The translations under genes were made by a program, and so were the position numbers. Below the pieces are notes generated by a model. It did no database searches and had not been told where the DNA came from. It saw only the letters and a list, made by a program, of their open reading frames with translations. 64,000 nucleotides of DNA from Salibacterium salarium (GTDB lineage Bacteria; Bacillota; Bacilli; Bacillales; Marinococcaceae), in NCBI RefSeq assembly GCF_030813635.1, contig NZ_JAUSUM010000002.1, forward strand, positions 434,001 through 498,000. The letters are read 5' to 3'. Every line of letters starts with the position of its first letter. Position 1 is the first letter of the stretch. Shown piece after piece: positions 1 to 9,779 of this stretch.

Positions 1-1422
1 ACAGATGAATCTCATGTTCAAGCAATGATTTTGACGCCGACCAGAGAATTGGCTATCCAAGTATCTGGAGAATTGCAAAAGCTGTCTAAACATTTAAACA
101 TTCGAACCCTTCCTATTTATGGTGGACAATCAATTGGTCATCAGATTAAAGCGTTAAAACAAGGTGTTCAAATTGTAATTGGGACTCCGGGACGTGTTCA
201 AGACCATTTGCGTCGTAAGACGTTAAAATTGGACCGTGTTCGCTCGGTAGTACTTGATGAAGCAGACGAAATGTTGGATATGGGTTTTATTGACGATATT
301 GAGACAATTTTAAAACAAATTAATGTAGACCGCCAAACCTTGCTATTTTCTGCGACAATCCCTCCAGCGATTCGAAAGTTATCGAAGCGTTATATGGTGA
401 AACCAACAACGATTTCGGTTAATAAAAGTGAAGTAACTGCACCTTCCATTGATCAAGTCTATTATAAAGTACTTGAACGCAACAAACAGGAATCGCTTTG
501 CCGTATTCTTGATAGCCAAGACCCTGAGCTTGGAATTATTTTTTGCCGTACGAAAAAAGGTGTCTCTGAATTAGCAGAAGTTCTGCAAGCTAGAGGTTAT
601 TTAGCAGATGGATTGCACGGGGACTTAACTCAATATCAACGAGATGAAGTGATGAACAAATTTAGAAAAGGAACGATTGAATTTCTAGTTGCAACAGATG
701 TTGCTGCTCGCGGTATTGATGTATTGAACGTAAGCCACGTTATTAATTATGATATTCCACAGGACCCTGAAAGTTATGTACATCGTATCGGCAGAACAGG
801 AAGAGCAGGACGAAAAGGACAAGCATTAACTCTTGTTACACCAAGGGAAATGAAACACCTTCGTTCAATTGAAGCGGAAATTAAAATGGTTATTCCTACT
901 CAAAATGTTCCAACCATAGAAGAAGTTGTGGAAAAACAACAGGAATCTTGGAAAAAATTAATTGTTGACCAGTTTCAAGATGAACAAAGTTTATCCTTAT
1001 TTGATGATATATCGGATGAACTTTTGGCAGAATATGACGCAAAAAATATTATCCGTTCTTTAATGAAAATGAATTTTTCTGCGTCTATAGCCCAAACCAA
1101 TGATGGTTATAACTTTGGTGAAACCGGTGGCGCTAAGGGCATGATTCGGTTCTTTATCAATGTAGGAAGAAATGTAAATATGACTCCTAAAATTTTGATT
1201 CAAGAAATATCGGATGCGGTAGGTATTTCCGGGAAAGCAATAGGACGTATCGATATTTTTGAAAACTTCACGTTTGTTGAAGTACCGGAAGATTCTGCTC
1301 CTTTTGTTTATGAAGCTCTTCGTTATTCGCGTATTAATGGAGCAAGAGTTAACCTTGAACCTGCTAAGCCACGTCCAAAGCGTTCCAACACAGCGCCTGC
1401 ACAATCACGTTCTTCTAAATAG
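1..1422 (+). CDS. DEAD-box RNA helicase with DbpA-type RNA-binding domain (5' end outside window)
   Basis: ATP-dependent RNA helicase that remodels RNA or ribosomal particles in the cytoplasm. The frame is open from base 1, so the N-terminal Q motif and Walker A lie upstream and the ATG at 25 is internal. Visible motifs in order are PTRELA, GTPGR, DEAD (VLDEADEMLD), SAT, the helicase-C motif IIFCRTKKGVSEL, ATDVAARGID and HRIGRTGRAG. After a linker, the last roughly 80 residues fit the DbpA/CsdA RNA-binding fold, followed by a short basic Pro/Ser tail. That domain suggests a CshA/DeaD/DbpA relative acting in ribosome assembly or cold adaptation; which paralogue it is cannot be decided without the missing part. 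A strong terminator follows directly. Confidence 0.93.
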   Translation, partial: TDESHVQAMILTPTRELAIQVSGELQKLSKHLNIRTLPIYGGQSIGHQIKALKQGVQIVIGTPGRVQDHLRRKTLKLDRVRSVVLDEADEMLDMGFIDDIETILKQINVDRQTLLFSATIPPAIRKLSKRYMVKPTTISVNKSEVTAPSIDQVYYKVLERNKQESLCRILDSQDPELGIIFCRTKKGVSELAEVLQARGYLADGLHGDLTQYQRDEVMNKFRKGTIEFLVATDVAARGIDVLNVSHVINYDIPQDPESYVHRIGRTGRAGRKGQALTLVTPREMKHLRSIEAEIKMVIPTQNVPTIEEVVEKQQESWKKLIVDQFQDEQSLSLFDDISDELLAEYDAKNIIRSLMKMNFSASIAQTNDGYNFGETGGAKGMIRFFINVGRNVNMTPKILIQEISDAVGISGKAIGRIDIFENFTFVEVPEDSAPFVYEALRYSRINGARVNLEPAKPRPKRSNTAPAQSRSSK

Positions 1423-1435
1423 TACAACGGAACTA

Positions 1436-1473
1436 AAACTGTTCAAAGGAGTTTCCTTTGAACAGTTTGTTTT
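1436..1473 (+). terminator. Rho-independent terminator of the helicase gene
   Basis: A near-perfect 14-15 bp inverted repeat (AAACTGTTCAAAGGA and its complement) with a 4-nt loop is followed by a T-rich tail. It lies 14 bases after the stop codon. Confidence 0.9.
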
Positions 1474-1549
1474 ACACTTGAGTGTTGTATTTATCTGTGG
1501 TTAAATATTTTTCCTTGACTATTGTATCTTTTATCTTCACAATAAAAGA

Positions 1550-1563
1550 CGAATAAATGTTCG
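1550..1563 (+). promoter_or_regulatory. LexA (SOS) box upstream of recA
   Basis: CGAATAAATGTTCG matches the Gram-positive LexA/DinR box CGAAC-N4-GTTCG at all but one fixed position. It ends 9 bases upstream of the predicted -35 of recA, consistent with LexA repression. Confidence 0.8.
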
Positions 1564-1572
1564 CAAAAAGTA

Positions 1573-1601
1573 TTGGCAAACTATATAAAAAAAGGTATGA
1601 T
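1573..1601 (+). promoter_or_regulatory. Predicted sigma-A promoter of recA
   Basis: TTGGCA (1573-1578), a 17-bp spacer and TATGAT (1596-1601) form a good vegetative promoter beside the LexA box. It implies a 5' leader of about 225 nt before recA. Confidence 0.65.
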
Positions 1602-1825
1602 AATTGTGGTGGTGAATCATTAACGGTCTTCGTTTCAATGGTCGTTCTAAATAGTTGTTTAATGTCTTTTTAACAGGGGCTGAGTATAAAAAGATGAGTC
1701 CGTTGTGTTAAACGCTAGGTCATTCGCAACCGGATATAGAACATATAAGAACGTCATACATCTGTAAGACTATTGCAGATTCGAATGTAAATTTTGTGCG
1801 TTTTCTTTATTAGAAAAAAGGAGAG
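1602..1825 (+). other. Long untranslated leader of recA
   Basis: About 220 bases between the predicted transcription start and the recA ribosome binding site hold no ORF with a good RBS. A GGGGCTGAG stretch near 1676 recalls the start of a TPP riboswitch, but the conserved second half is absent. No recognisable RNA element was found. Confidence 0.4.
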
Positions 1826-1831
1826 ATGGTC

Positions 1832-2881
1832 ATGAGTGAAAGAAAAACAGCGCTGGATCAAGCGTTAAGAAATATTGAGAAGCAGTTTGGAAAAGGTTCC
1901 ATTATGAAACTTGGAGAACAGACGGAAAGAAGAATTTCCACTTATTCAAGCGGGGCGCTAGCTATCGATGTGGCTTTAGGTGTAGGCGGTTACCCACGAG
2001 GACGTATTGTGGAAGTATTTGGTCCTGAATCATCTGGTAAGACAACTGTTGCACTTCATTCTATCGCGGAAATTCAGCGTCAAGGCGGGCAGGCTGCTTT
2101 TATTGATGCAGAGCACGCACTAGATCCTGTATATGCGCAAAATTTAGGAGTCGATATAGATGAATTGCTATTGTCTCAGCCTGATACAGGTGAACAGGCG
2201 CTTGAAATAGCAGAAGCTCTCGTTCGAAGTGCAGCTGTGGATATTATTGTTGTCGATTCTGTTGCGGCGCTTGTACCAAAAGCAGAAATTGAAGGAGAGA
2301 TGGGAGACAGTCATGTCGGTCTACAGGCAAGACTAATGTCCCAAGCACTGCGGAAGCTTTCTGGCGCAATCAGTAAATCAAACTCGATTGCTATGTTCAT
2401 TAACCAGATCCGTGAAAAGGTCGGGGTGATGTTTGGGAGTCCAGAAACAACAACCGGCGGTCGGGCACTGAAATTCTACTCGAGTGTAAGATTAGAAGTA
2501 CGTCGTGCGGAAACATTGAAACAAGGAAATGAAATGGTAGGGAATAAGACTCGAGTAAAAGTAGTGAAAAACAAGGTAGCCCCTCCATTTAAACAGGCAG
2601 AAGTGGATATCATGTATGGTGAAGGTATTTCTCGCGAAGGTTCTATATTAGATATGGGAGCGGAACTTGAGATTATTCAAAAAAGCGGAGCATGGTATTC
2701 TTATGAAGGGGACCGTTTAGGCCAAGGTAGAGAAAATGCAAAGCAATTTTTAAAAGAAAATAAAGAAGTAACGAACGCGATTGAAAAAAGTATAAGAGAT
2801 TATCACGATCTTGATTCCATCCAAGCCGAGACAGACACTGAAGAAGACGGATTGCCTTTAAACGTTGAAAATAATGAATAA
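1832..2881 (+). CDS. recA: Recombinase RecA
   Basis: Forms ATP-dependent filaments on single-stranded DNA, drives homologous recombination, and stimulates LexA self-cleavage in the SOS response. Walker A is GPESSGKTT; the N-terminal block [13 protein letters not shown] and the loop region [12 protein letters not shown] are typical. From the ATG at 1832 it has 349 residues, the usual Bacillus length, with an acidic C-terminal tail. The ATG at 1826 is only about 2 bases from the GGAG Shine-Dalgarno, whereas 1832 is about 8 bases away, so 1832 is preferred. A LexA box and its own promoter lie upstream and a terminator follows, so it is probably monocistronic. lexA is at 25.1 kb in this window. 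Confidence 0.97.
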   Translation: MSERKTALDQALRNIEKQFGKGSIMKLGEQTERRISTYSSGALAIDVALGVGGYPRGRIVEVFGPESSGKTTVALHSIAEIQRQGGQAAFIDAEHALDPVYAQNLGVDIDELLLSQPDTGEQALEIAEALVRSAAVDIIVVDSVAALVPKAEIEGEMGDSHVGLQARLMSQALRKLSGAISKSNSIAMFINQIREKVGVMFGSPETTTGGRALKFYSSVRLEVRRAETLKQGNEMVGNKTRVKVVKNKVAPPFKQAEVDIMYGEGISREGSILDMGAELEIIQKSGAWYSYEGDRLGQGRENAKQFLKENKEVTNAIEKSIRDYHDLDSIQAETDTEEDGLPLNVENNE

Positions 2882-2890
2882 AGAAACAAC

Positions 2891-2938
2891 AGGGCTGACC
2901 TCAATCGTCGTTCACCGACCTTTGGGGTCAGTTTCCTT
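2891..2938 (+). terminator. Terminator of recA
   Basis: The inverted repeat GCTGACC ... GGTCAG with a T-rich 3' side starts about 10 bases after the recA stop. Confidence 0.7.
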
Positions 2939-3040
2939 TCTGTGTAAAACATAAAAAAATGAGAACCTAGTTTACATTATTTGTAGGGTGAAAGTATGTC
3001 TCAAGTGATTGTAAGAGAAGGGATACACCTTTGCCAAGTG

Positions 3041-3069
3041 TTGACATGTCTAGTGTGGAAGGATACAAT
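3041..3069 (+). promoter_or_regulatory. Strong predicted sigma-A promoter of rny
   Basis: A perfect -35 TTGACA (3041-3046), 17-bp spacer and -10 TACAAT (3064-3069). Transcription would begin near 3076, giving a leader of about 240 nt before rny. The rest of the 2939-3315 gap holds no credible gene. Confidence 0.75.
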
Positions 3070-3315
3070 TAAATAGAATGGTGCTTATAAAGCATAATGG
3101 AATGTTTACCAAATTGGAGCCATTGCTTTTTATTGATGATGGAATTAGCAAAAGGTCTTGGCCTTTTGTAGCGCAACCGGTCGACACCACGTCAAAGAAA
3201 CATTCATTATTCGTTTATGCTGTATGGATTCACAAATGAAACATGCCCCTTTATGATGGCAATGAGCTGAAAACAAGGGTTCAAACAAACAGATAGCAAG
3301 AGGAGGTGAAAAGAC

Positions 3316-4881
3316 TTGGATAATATCTTTCTCATCTCCATTTTGCTTGTTGTCGTTGCAGCTTTGAGTGGATTGATTGGTTATTTTGTTCGTAAATCGA
3401 TAGCAGAAGCGAAAATTGCCAGCGCGGAACAAGCTTCTAAACAAATCATTGATGATGCGGAGCGCCAAGCAGAATCAAGTAAAAAAGAAGCGATTTTGGA
3501 AGCTAAAGATGAAGCGCATAAGCTTCGTGAAGAAGCAGATCAAGATTTACGTGAACGTAAAAATGAAGTTCAAAAGCAAGAAAACCGCTTAATGCAAAAA
3601 GAAGAGATTCTTGACCGTAAGAGCGAAACTTTGGACAAGAAAGAGGAATCGTTGGAAAAGAGAGAAGAATCTCTCGCCGACAAACAACGACAGGTAGATG
3701 AACAAAACAGCAAAGTGGAGGAGATTTTAACAAAGCAACAAGAAGAATTAGAAAGAATTTCAGGAATGTCTCGTGATGAAGCTAAAGAAATTATTAAAAA
3801 TGATATGAAAAAAGAGCTTGAACACGATTCTGCTTTGATGGTAAAAGAATATACAGATAAAGCGAAAGAAGAAGCAGACAAGAAGGCTCGTCAAATTCTT
3901 TCGTTGGCAATTCAACGATGTGCAGCCGATCATATTGCCGAGACAACGGTTTCTGTAGTTAATCTGCCAAACGATGAAATGAAAGGACGAATTATTGGTA
4001 GAGAGGGCAGGAACATACGTGCACTTGAGACATTAACAGGGATTGATCTTATCATAGATGATACACCGGAAGCGGTCATCCTGTCTGGTTTTGACCCAAT
4101 CCGCCGAGAAGTGGCACGTACGGCTCTTGATAAACTGGTACAAGACGGCCGAATTCATCCTGCACGTATTGAAGAAATGGTTGAAAAGTCACGCCGTGAA
4201 GTAGATGATGCCATTCGCGAATATGGCGAAGAGGCAACATTTGAAATGGGTATTCACGGACTACATCCTGATTTGATTAAAATTCTTGGTCGAATGAAAT
4301 TCCGTTCAAGTTACGGGCAAAACGTCCTTAAACATTCGATGGAAGTTGCTCATTTAACAGCTTTGATGGCTGCTGAACTTGGAGAAGATGAGCAGTTGGC
4401 AAAACGAGCCGGATTGCTTCACGATATTGGAAAAGCAATTGACCATGAAGTGGAAGGCAGTCACGTGGAAATCGGTGTGGAATTAGGACAAAAATACAAT
4501 GAGCACGAAGTTGTGATTAACAGTATCGCTTCTCACCATGGAGATACAGAAGCCACATCTGTTATATCAACGCTTGTGGCAGCTGCTGATACTTTGTCCG
4601 CGGCAAGACCAGGAGCTAGACGTGAAACGCTTGAAACATACATTCGTCGTTTGGAAAAACTCGAAGAAATTGCAGAGTCATTCGAAGGCGTAGAGAAAAC
4701 TTATGCTATTCAAGCGGGACGAGAAGTAAGAATCATGGTAAAACCTGATTTGGTTGATGATATGATTGCTCATCGTTTAGCGAGGGATATTACAAAACAA
4801 ATCGAAAATGAATTAGATTATCCGGGGCATATCCGGGTTACTGTTATTCGAGAAACGAGAGCAGTAGAATATGCAAAATAA
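3316..4881 (+). CDS. rny: Ribonuclease Y
   Basis: Membrane-anchored endoribonuclease that initiates mRNA decay and riboswitch RNA turnover in Firmicutes. The 521-residue protein has an N-terminal membrane helix (about residues 4-25), a long charged coiled coil (about 30-200), a KH domain with [11 protein letters not shown], and an HD phosphohydrolase domain with [12 protein letters not shown]. The start is TTG at 3316, with AGGAGGTGAA about 7 bases upstream. ymdB, the usual partner gene, follows after a terminator. Length and domain order match B. subtilis YmdA. Confidence 0.96.
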   Translation: MDNIFLISILLVVVAALSGLIGYFVRKSIAEAKIASAEQASKQIIDDAERQAESSKKEAILEAKDEAHKLREEADQDLRERKNEVQKQENRLMQKEEILDRKSETLDKKEESLEKREESLADKQRQVDEQNSKVEEILTKQQEELERISGMSRDEAKEIIKNDMKKELEHDSALMVKEYTDKAKEEADKKARQILSLAIQRCAADHIAETTVSVVNLPNDEMKGRIIGREGRNIRALETLTGIDLIIDDTPEAVILSGFDPIRREVARTALDKLVQDGRIHPARIEEMVEKSRREVDDAIREYGEEATFEMGIHGLHPDLIKILGRMKFRSSYGQNVLKHSMEVAHLTALMAAELGEDEQLAKRAGLLHDIGKAIDHEVEGSHVEIGVELGQKYNEHEVVINSIASHHGDTEATSVISTLVAAADTLSAARPGARRETLETYIRRLEKLEEIAESFEGVEKTYAIQAGREVRIMVKPDLVDDMIAHRLARDITKQIENELDYPGHIRVTVIRETRAVEYAK

Positions 4882-4908
4882 AGCGGCATCTCGCCGCTTT
4901 ATTTTTTA
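4880..4908 (+). terminator. Terminator of rny
   Basis: AAAGCGGC-atctc-GCCGCTTT followed by ATTTTTT, immediately after the rny stop codon. Confidence 0.9.
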
Positions 4909-4986
4909 CTATTCAGTATTTGCTATTCCACTCTTCATTTGTTATAAAAGAATGGCAAGTGACCTAGCAAAAAAGGGGATATATAG

Positions 4987-5781
4987 ATGAAATTATTGTT
5001 TATAGGTGATGTCGTTGGAAAGCCGGGACGACAGATGGTAGATGAATACCTACCGAAATTAAAGAAAAAGCATAAACCGGCTGTAACCATTGTGAATGGA
5101 GAAAATGCAGCTGGTGGGAAAGGAATTACAGAAAAAATTTATAAAGGCTTTTTAGAAAAAGGAGCTCAAGCTGTGACTCTTGGTAACCACACGTGGGACA
5201 ATAAGGAAATATTTGAATTTATTGAGCACGCTTCTTCCATGATTCGTCCCGCTAATTATCCGGAGGAAACACCTGGTCAAGGTTACACCATTATTAAAGT
5301 CAACGAACTGGAAATAGCTGTTGTTAATTTGATAGGAAGAACATTTATGCAGCCCAATGATTGTCCGTTTAAAAAAGCAGATTCGATTTTGAAAGAAGTT
5401 GAAAAACGAACTTCCTATATTTTTGTCGATTTTCATGCGGAAACGACAAGTGAAAAACAAGCGATGGGATGGTTCCTGGATGGACGAGTAACAGCTGTTG
5501 CAGGAACTCATACACATGTACAGACAGCAGATAATCGAATATTGCCTAAAGGAACAGGGTATATAAGTGATGTAGGAATGACAGGCCCTATGGACGGTAT
5601 ATTAGGAATGGAAAAGGAAAATATCATTAATAAATTTTTGACAAACCTACCGGTTAGGTTTGAAGTTGCTGATGGACGGGAACAATTAAATGGAATCCTT
5701 ATAGAGGCTGACCCTAAAACGGGTAAGACTAAAAAAATAGAACGCCTACAAATTAGTGAAGATCAACCGTTTTTTGAATAA
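4987..5781 (+). CDS. ymdB: YmdB-family metallophosphoesterase (cyclic-nucleotide phosphodiesterase)
   Basis: Binuclear metal phosphodiesterase. The B. subtilis orthologue hydrolyses 2',3'- and 3',5'-cAMP and affects biofilm versus motility decisions. The 264-residue sequence shows the metal-binding blocks FIGDVVGKPGR, NGENAAGGKG, GNHTWDN, DFHAETTSEKQA and GTHTHVQTAD in family order. It follows rny and precedes spoVS, the conserved order. The ribosome binding site is a weak AAGGGG 8 bases ahead of ATG 4987. A candidate sporulation promoter lies between this gene and spoVS. Confidence 0.95.
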   Translation: MKLLFIGDVVGKPGRQMVDEYLPKLKKKHKPAVTIVNGENAAGGKGITEKIYKGFLEKGAQAVTLGNHTWDNKEIFEFIEHASSMIRPANYPEETPGQGYTIIKVNELEIAVVNLIGRTFMQPNDCPFKKADSILKEVEKRTSYIFVDFHAETTSEKQAMGWFLDGRVTAVAGTHTHVQTADNRILPKGTGYISDVGMTGPMDGILGMEKENIINKFLTNLPVRFEVADGREQLNGILIEADPKTGKTKKIERLQISEDQPFFE

Positions 5782-5817
5782 CTATTCAAATTCCTTATAA
5801 AATAATATACTTATAAA

Positions 5818-5847
5818 GAAGGAATATTGAGGGAATATCATGAATAT
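5818..5847 (+). promoter_or_regulatory. Candidate sigma-H promoter of spoVS
   Basis: GAAGGAATA (5818-5826), a 12-bp spacer and CATGAATAT (5839-5847) match the sigma-H consensus RnAGGAwWW-n11/12-RnnGAATww with one mismatch. spoVS is a known sigma-H gene in B. subtilis, which supports the reading. Confidence 0.5.
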
Positions 5848-5889
5848 AAAGTAAAGAGGGGCATTATTCCACATAAGGAGGTACTACAA

Positions 5890-6150
5890 ATGGAAGTATT
5901 AAAAGTATCAGCCAAATCCACTCCAAACTCTGTTGCCGGCGCATTAGCGGGAGTTATTCGAGAAAGAGGCGCTGCTGAAATTCAAGCCATTGGTGCAGGT
6001 GCTCTTAATCAATCAATCAAGGCGGTTGCGATTGCTCGTGGTTTTGTGGCTCCAAGCGGTATTGACCTCATATGCATTCCTGCTTTTACGGACATTCAAA
6101 TTGACGGTGAAGAAAGAACAGCTATTAAGTTAATTATAGAGCCCCGTTAA
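5890..6150 (+). CDS. spoVS: Stage V sporulation protein S
   Basis: Small Alba-like protein of 86 residues needed for normal sporulation and spore-coat assembly, and one of the most conserved spore-former proteins. From ATG 5890 (MEVLKVSAKS...) the sequence is essentially the canonical SpoVS, including VAGALAGVIRERG and AIGAGALNQ. AAGGAGG sits 9 bases upstream. The frame is open to a GTG/TTG further upstream, but that extension has no RBS and no family counterpart. A candidate sigma-H promoter and a terminator bracket it as a single-gene unit. Confidence 0.96.
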   Translation: MEVLKVSAKSTPNSVAGALAGVIRERGAAEIQAIGAGALNQSIKAVAIARGFVAPSGIDLICIPAFTDIQIDGEERTAIKLIIEPR

Positions 6151-6172
6151 AACATGATAGGTTTAAACTCCA

Positions 6173-6214
6173 ACCCGGACCCGATCAATACTCGGATATT
6201 CCGGGTTTTTCTAT
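6173..6214 (+). terminator. Terminator of spoVS
   Basis: AACCCGGA ... TCCGGGTT stem with an internal loop, then TTTTCT. Confidence 0.8.
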
Positions 6215-6325
6215 TTCATATGTCGTTTGCTAAAGAAGAGATAAAGCAGGTAAACTATAAAGGAAAAGTTAACATATTTTGAATGAGTCAGTAGTCAAAG
6301 GGAAGAAAGAAAGGAGAAATCGAAG

Positions 6326-8002
6326 ATGCAGCAATTAATTAATATATTGGACAGAATCGATAACAAAGGATATAAAGCATATAATGATACGTTAGGAAAA
6401 TATTCATTTCGTGAATTTACTTTACATATTGATCATGTGCAAGCTGATCCATATGCGAGCCCGACGCGTGCGCGAGTTGTAATGAAAAGAAAAGATTTAG
6501 GATTAAACGACGAGAGTGATAAAACAAGTGCTCGTCGCATTGCAACTATTGACTTTTTGGCTCGCGAGATTCAAAAAGAACTGAATAAAAACAACCAACG
6601 AAAGGCAATTATGATTGATGGCCCGGGACAAGAAGTCCTAGATCGTACGGCTGTTGTATTAAAGCAAGATGTAGTGGATATTCGTTTATCCATTCATTTC
6701 CCAGCGAGAGGAAGGACAATTCTTGGAAAACAAGCAAAAGAACGATTGACGAAGGATTTGCCAAATATTATTCATCATGCAGTGACGCGCTTTCAAAAAC
6801 AAGAATTAGAGGAATGTTGGAAGCTTGCCGATCAACAAGAAGCGATTCGTGACTATCTTCATCAAAATAATTTTATTACGTTCGTTGCCAATGGATCGGT
6901 ATTACCAAGAGAAAGTGGAATAAGTAATAAGCCATTGCAAACGAGCAATGTTGTTTCATTTAAGTCGCCATCTACCCTAGAAGTAGAAATAGATTTGCCG
7001 CACGGAGAACAGATAAAAGGAATGGCCTTAAAAGAAGGTATCAATATAATAGTCGGCGGAGGTTATCACGGTAAAAGTACGTTGCTTGAAGCAATTGAAA
7101 GGGGCGTATACAACCATCGTGCGGGAGACGGCCGTGAATTTGTCCTTACAAACGATACAGCTTGTAAGGTTCGTGCTGAAGATGGTCGCAGCGTTTCTGG
7201 AGTTAATATTTCCCCGTTTATATCTAATCTTCCGAATCAAAAAGATACACGCACATTCTCAACAGAAAACGCAAGTGGAAGTACGTCCCAAGCGGCCAAT
7301 ATTATAGAAAGTCTTGAGGCAGGAACAACATGTTTGTTAATGGATGAAGACACCAGTGCAACTAATTTTATGATTCGAGATGGACGTATGCAGGCACTGG
7401 TTTCAAAAGAAAAAGAACCAATCACACCATTTATAGATAAGGTAAGGGCATTGCATGAAGAACATAGTGTATCGACAATTTTGGTAGTTGGCGGTGCTGG
7501 TGATTATTTTGATGTTGCTGATTGCGTCGTAATGATGGAAGAATATGTGCCGAAAGATGTCACTACAAAGGCAAAAAATATAGCTAAGGATTTTGGAACA
7601 GATCGTAAAACAGAAGCAGGAATGACGTTCGGTGACATTACGAATCGAACCATCAAGTTAAGTAGTTTTGATGCGAGAAAAGGGAAAAAAGAAAAAGTTA
7701 GCGGTAAAGGACTTCATACCATTATGTATGGTAGTAATAATATCGAACTTTCAGGTGTTGAACAGTTGCTCAATCCAAGTCAAACGAATGCTATTGCTGC
7801 AATGATTCGTCATGCTGTGCGAGAACTAGGTAATGAAGCAGCACTAGAAGATATCTTGCGTTTGTTAGAAAATCAAATAGAAAAAGAAGGACTCGATATT
7901 GTTTCTCCTTTCCAAGGAAAACATCCAGGAGATTTAGCCTGGCCGCGTCGATACGAACTTGCTGCTGCGATAAACCGTTATCGCTCTCTGCAAATTAAAT
8001 AG
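6326..8002 (+). CDS. Predicted ABC-class ATPase (PF09818-type)
   Basis: A 558-residue protein of the family annotated as predicted ATPase of the ABC class; its cellular role is unknown. A modified Walker A, VGGGYHGKSTLLEAIERGVY, is central. It is followed by the family blocks HRAGDGREFVLT, SGSTSQAANIIESLEAGTT and LLMDEDTSATNFMIRD, the last being the Walker B-like DEDTSA segment. There are no membrane helices or ABC transporter partners nearby, so it is a soluble ATPase rather than a transporter component. The start is supported by AAAGGAG 9 bases upstream of ATG 6326. It stands alone between spoVS and miaB. Confidence 0.88.
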   Translation: MQQLINILDRIDNKGYKAYNDTLGKYSFREFTLHIDHVQADPYASPTRARVVMKRKDLGLNDESDKTSARRIATIDFLAREIQKELNKNNQRKAIMIDGPGQEVLDRTAVVLKQDVVDIRLSIHFPARGRTILGKQAKERLTKDLPNIIHHAVTRFQKQELEECWKLADQQEAIRDYLHQNNFITFVANGSVLPRESGISNKPLQTSNVVSFKSPSTLEVEIDLPHGEQIKGMALKEGINIIVGGGYHGKSTLLEAIERGVYNHRAGDGREFVLTNDTACKVRAEDGRSVSGVNISPFISNLPNQKDTRTFSTENASGSTSQAANIIESLEAGTTCLLMDEDTSATNFMIRDGRMQALVSKEKEPITPFIDKVRALHEEHSVSTILVVGGAGDYFDVADCVVMMEEYVPKDVTTKAKNIAKDFGTDRKTEAGMTFGDITNRTIKLSSFDARKGKKEKVSGKGLHTIMYGSNNIELSGVEQLLNPSQTNAIAAMIRHAVRELGNEAALEDILRLLENQIEKEGLDIVSPFQGKHPGDLAWPRRYELAAAINRYRSLQIK

Positions 8003-8013
8003 ACAAGCTTAGA

Positions 8014-8046
8014 CATAGTGCGTCGTTTCACGAGCGGCGCACTACT
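8014..8046 (+). terminator. Possible terminator between the ATPase gene and miaB
   Basis: AGTGCGTCG ... GCGGCGCACT hairpin; the T-run downstream is weak, so function is uncertain. Confidence 0.4.
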
Positions 8047-8156
8047 ATTGTTTTCCGTGTTTATAGGCGGTATAATTTCAAGGGAAGTCTTTATTGTATA
8101 AGAAACAATATTACTATACATGGTTAGTATCGGAAAAATAGAAAGGAAGACAATCG

Positions 8157-9779
8157 ATGAATGAAGAACAACGTAAAAAACAGCAGTCCGAAACTTCTCC
8201 ATCGGACATAAAATCCGTAAGTGGCGAAGATACGAAGGCTAACTCAGATTACAGTAAATATTTCGACTTTTCCGGCGCTAAAATGGAAGAAGATGAAAGC
8301 GGCAAGCAATTTATGAAAATTGGTGGTCGCAGTATTTTAATCAATGAACAGCCGGATCATAAAAAAGGAAGACGCCGTGGTAGAGAAGATGTTGAGGTTC
8401 ATTATGACTTCTCGATTCCACCTGAAATGCAAGGGATTGGTCTAGGGAAGCATTATCTTATTCGAACGTATGGCTGTCAGATGAATGTTCACGATACAGA
8501 AAATATGGCTGGAATTCTTGAGGATATGGGTTTTACTGAAACCGATGATACACAAGAAGCCGATGTTATTTTCTTAAATACGTGTGCGATACGTGAAAAT
8601 GCTGAAAATAAAGTCTTTGGAGAAATTGGACACTTAAAATCGTTAAAACAAGAAAAGCCAGAACTGATTTTAGGTGTGTGTGGCTGTATGTCTCAAGAAG
8701 AATCAGTCGTGAACCGAATTATGCAAAAGCATCAGCATATAGATTTAATTTTTGGTACACACAATATTCACCGGATGCCGCATCTATTGTGGGATGCTAT
8801 ACAAGGTAAAGAAATGGTCATTGAAGTATGGTCAAAAGAAGGCGATGTTGTCGAGAACATGCCGCGTAAACGGGCAGGAAAGACACAGGCTTGGGTAAAT
8901 ATTATGTACGGCTGTGATAAATTTTGTACGTATTGCATCGTTCCTTATACAAGAGGAAAAGAACGCAGTCGTCTTCCGGAAGATATTATAGCCGAAGTTC
9001 GTGATCTTGCGCGTCAAGGTTATAAAGAAATCACCCTTCTTGGCCAAAACGTGAATGCGTATGGAAAAGACCTTGATATAGAGTATGGTCTCGGAGATTT
9101 GATGGATGCGCTGCATCAAATTGATATTCCGCGAATTCGTTTCACGACAAGTCATCCACGCGATTTTGATGATTATTTAATTCAGGTGCTATCAAAAGGT
9201 GGAAACTTGGTGGAACATATCCATCTTCCGGTTCAATCTGGAAATAATGAAGTGTTAAAATTAATGGGACGAAAATATACAAGAGAGCACTATGTAGAAC
9301 TGGCTGATAAAATAAAAACAGCGATTCCTCATGCGTCATTTACAACAGATATTATTGTTGGTTTTCCTAATGAAACAGAAGAACAGTTTCAGGATACATT
9401 ATCTTTAATGAAAGAAATGGATTATGACAGTGCTTTTACGTACATTTATTCACCACGAGACAAAACACCGGCAGCGCAATTTGAAGACAATGTACCAATG
9501 GATGTAAAAAAAGATCGCTTAAAACGTTTGAACGAAGTCGTCAACGAAATTTCTGCACGTAGAAATAAAGAACTTGAAGGTGAAATTGTTGAAGTTCTCG
9601 TCGAAGGAGAAAGCAAGAAAAACGCAGACGTTTTGTCGGGACGCACTCGAACGAACAAGCTTGTCAATTTTCAAGGTCCTAAATCCTGTATCGGTAACAT
9701 CGTATATGCAAAGATTAATGAAGCTAAAACATGGTCGCTTAACGGCGAAATGTTAGAAACAGCAGAGGTGAATCAATGA
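8157..9779 (+). CDS. miaB: tRNA-2-methylthio-N6-dimethylallyladenosine synthase MiaB
   Basis: Radical-SAM methylthiotransferase that converts i6A37 to ms2i6A37 in tRNAs, acting after MiaA (also in this window at 16.9 kb). The 540-residue protein has an N-terminal methylthiotransferase domain with the auxiliary cluster cysteines in [16 protein letters not shown] and VCGCM. A radical-SAM CxxxCxxC follows in CDKFCTYC, and a C-terminal TRAM domain after that. It carries an N-terminal extension of roughly 80 residues, as in Bacillus YmcB. AAGGAAG precedes ATG 8157. Its stop overlaps the ricA start, so the two are translationally coupled. Confidence 0.96.
   Translation: MNEEQRKKQQSETSPSDIKSVSGEDTKANSDYSKYFDFSGAKMEEDESGKQFMKIGGRSILINEQPDHKKGRRRGREDVEVHYDFSIPPEMQGIGLGKHYLIRTYGCQMNVHDTENMAGILEDMGFTETDDTQEADVIFLNTCAIRENAENKVFGEIGHLKSLKQEKPELILGVCGCMSQEESVVNRIMQKHQHIDLIFGTHNIHRMPHLLWDAIQGKEMVIEVWSKEGDVVENMPRKRAGKTQAWVNIMYGCDKFCTYCIVPYTRGKERSRLPEDIIAEVRDLARQGYKEITLLGQNVNAYGKDLDIEYGLGDLMDALHQIDIPRIRFTTSHPRDFDDYLIQVLSKGGNLVEHIHLPVQSGNNEVLKLMGRKYTREHYVELADKIKTAIPHASFTTDIIVGFPNETEEQFQDTLSLMKEMDYDSAFTYIYSPRDKTPAAQFEDNVPMDVKKDRLKRLNEVVNEISARRNKELEGEIVEVLVEGESKKNADVLSGRTRTNKLVNFQGPKSCIGNIVYAKINEAKTWSLNGEMLETAEVNQ

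Noticed and set aside
1676-1720. TPP-riboswitch-like GGGGCTGAG in the recA leader
   Set aside because: The conserved CTGATCTGGATAATACCAGCG-type second half and the overall fold are absent.
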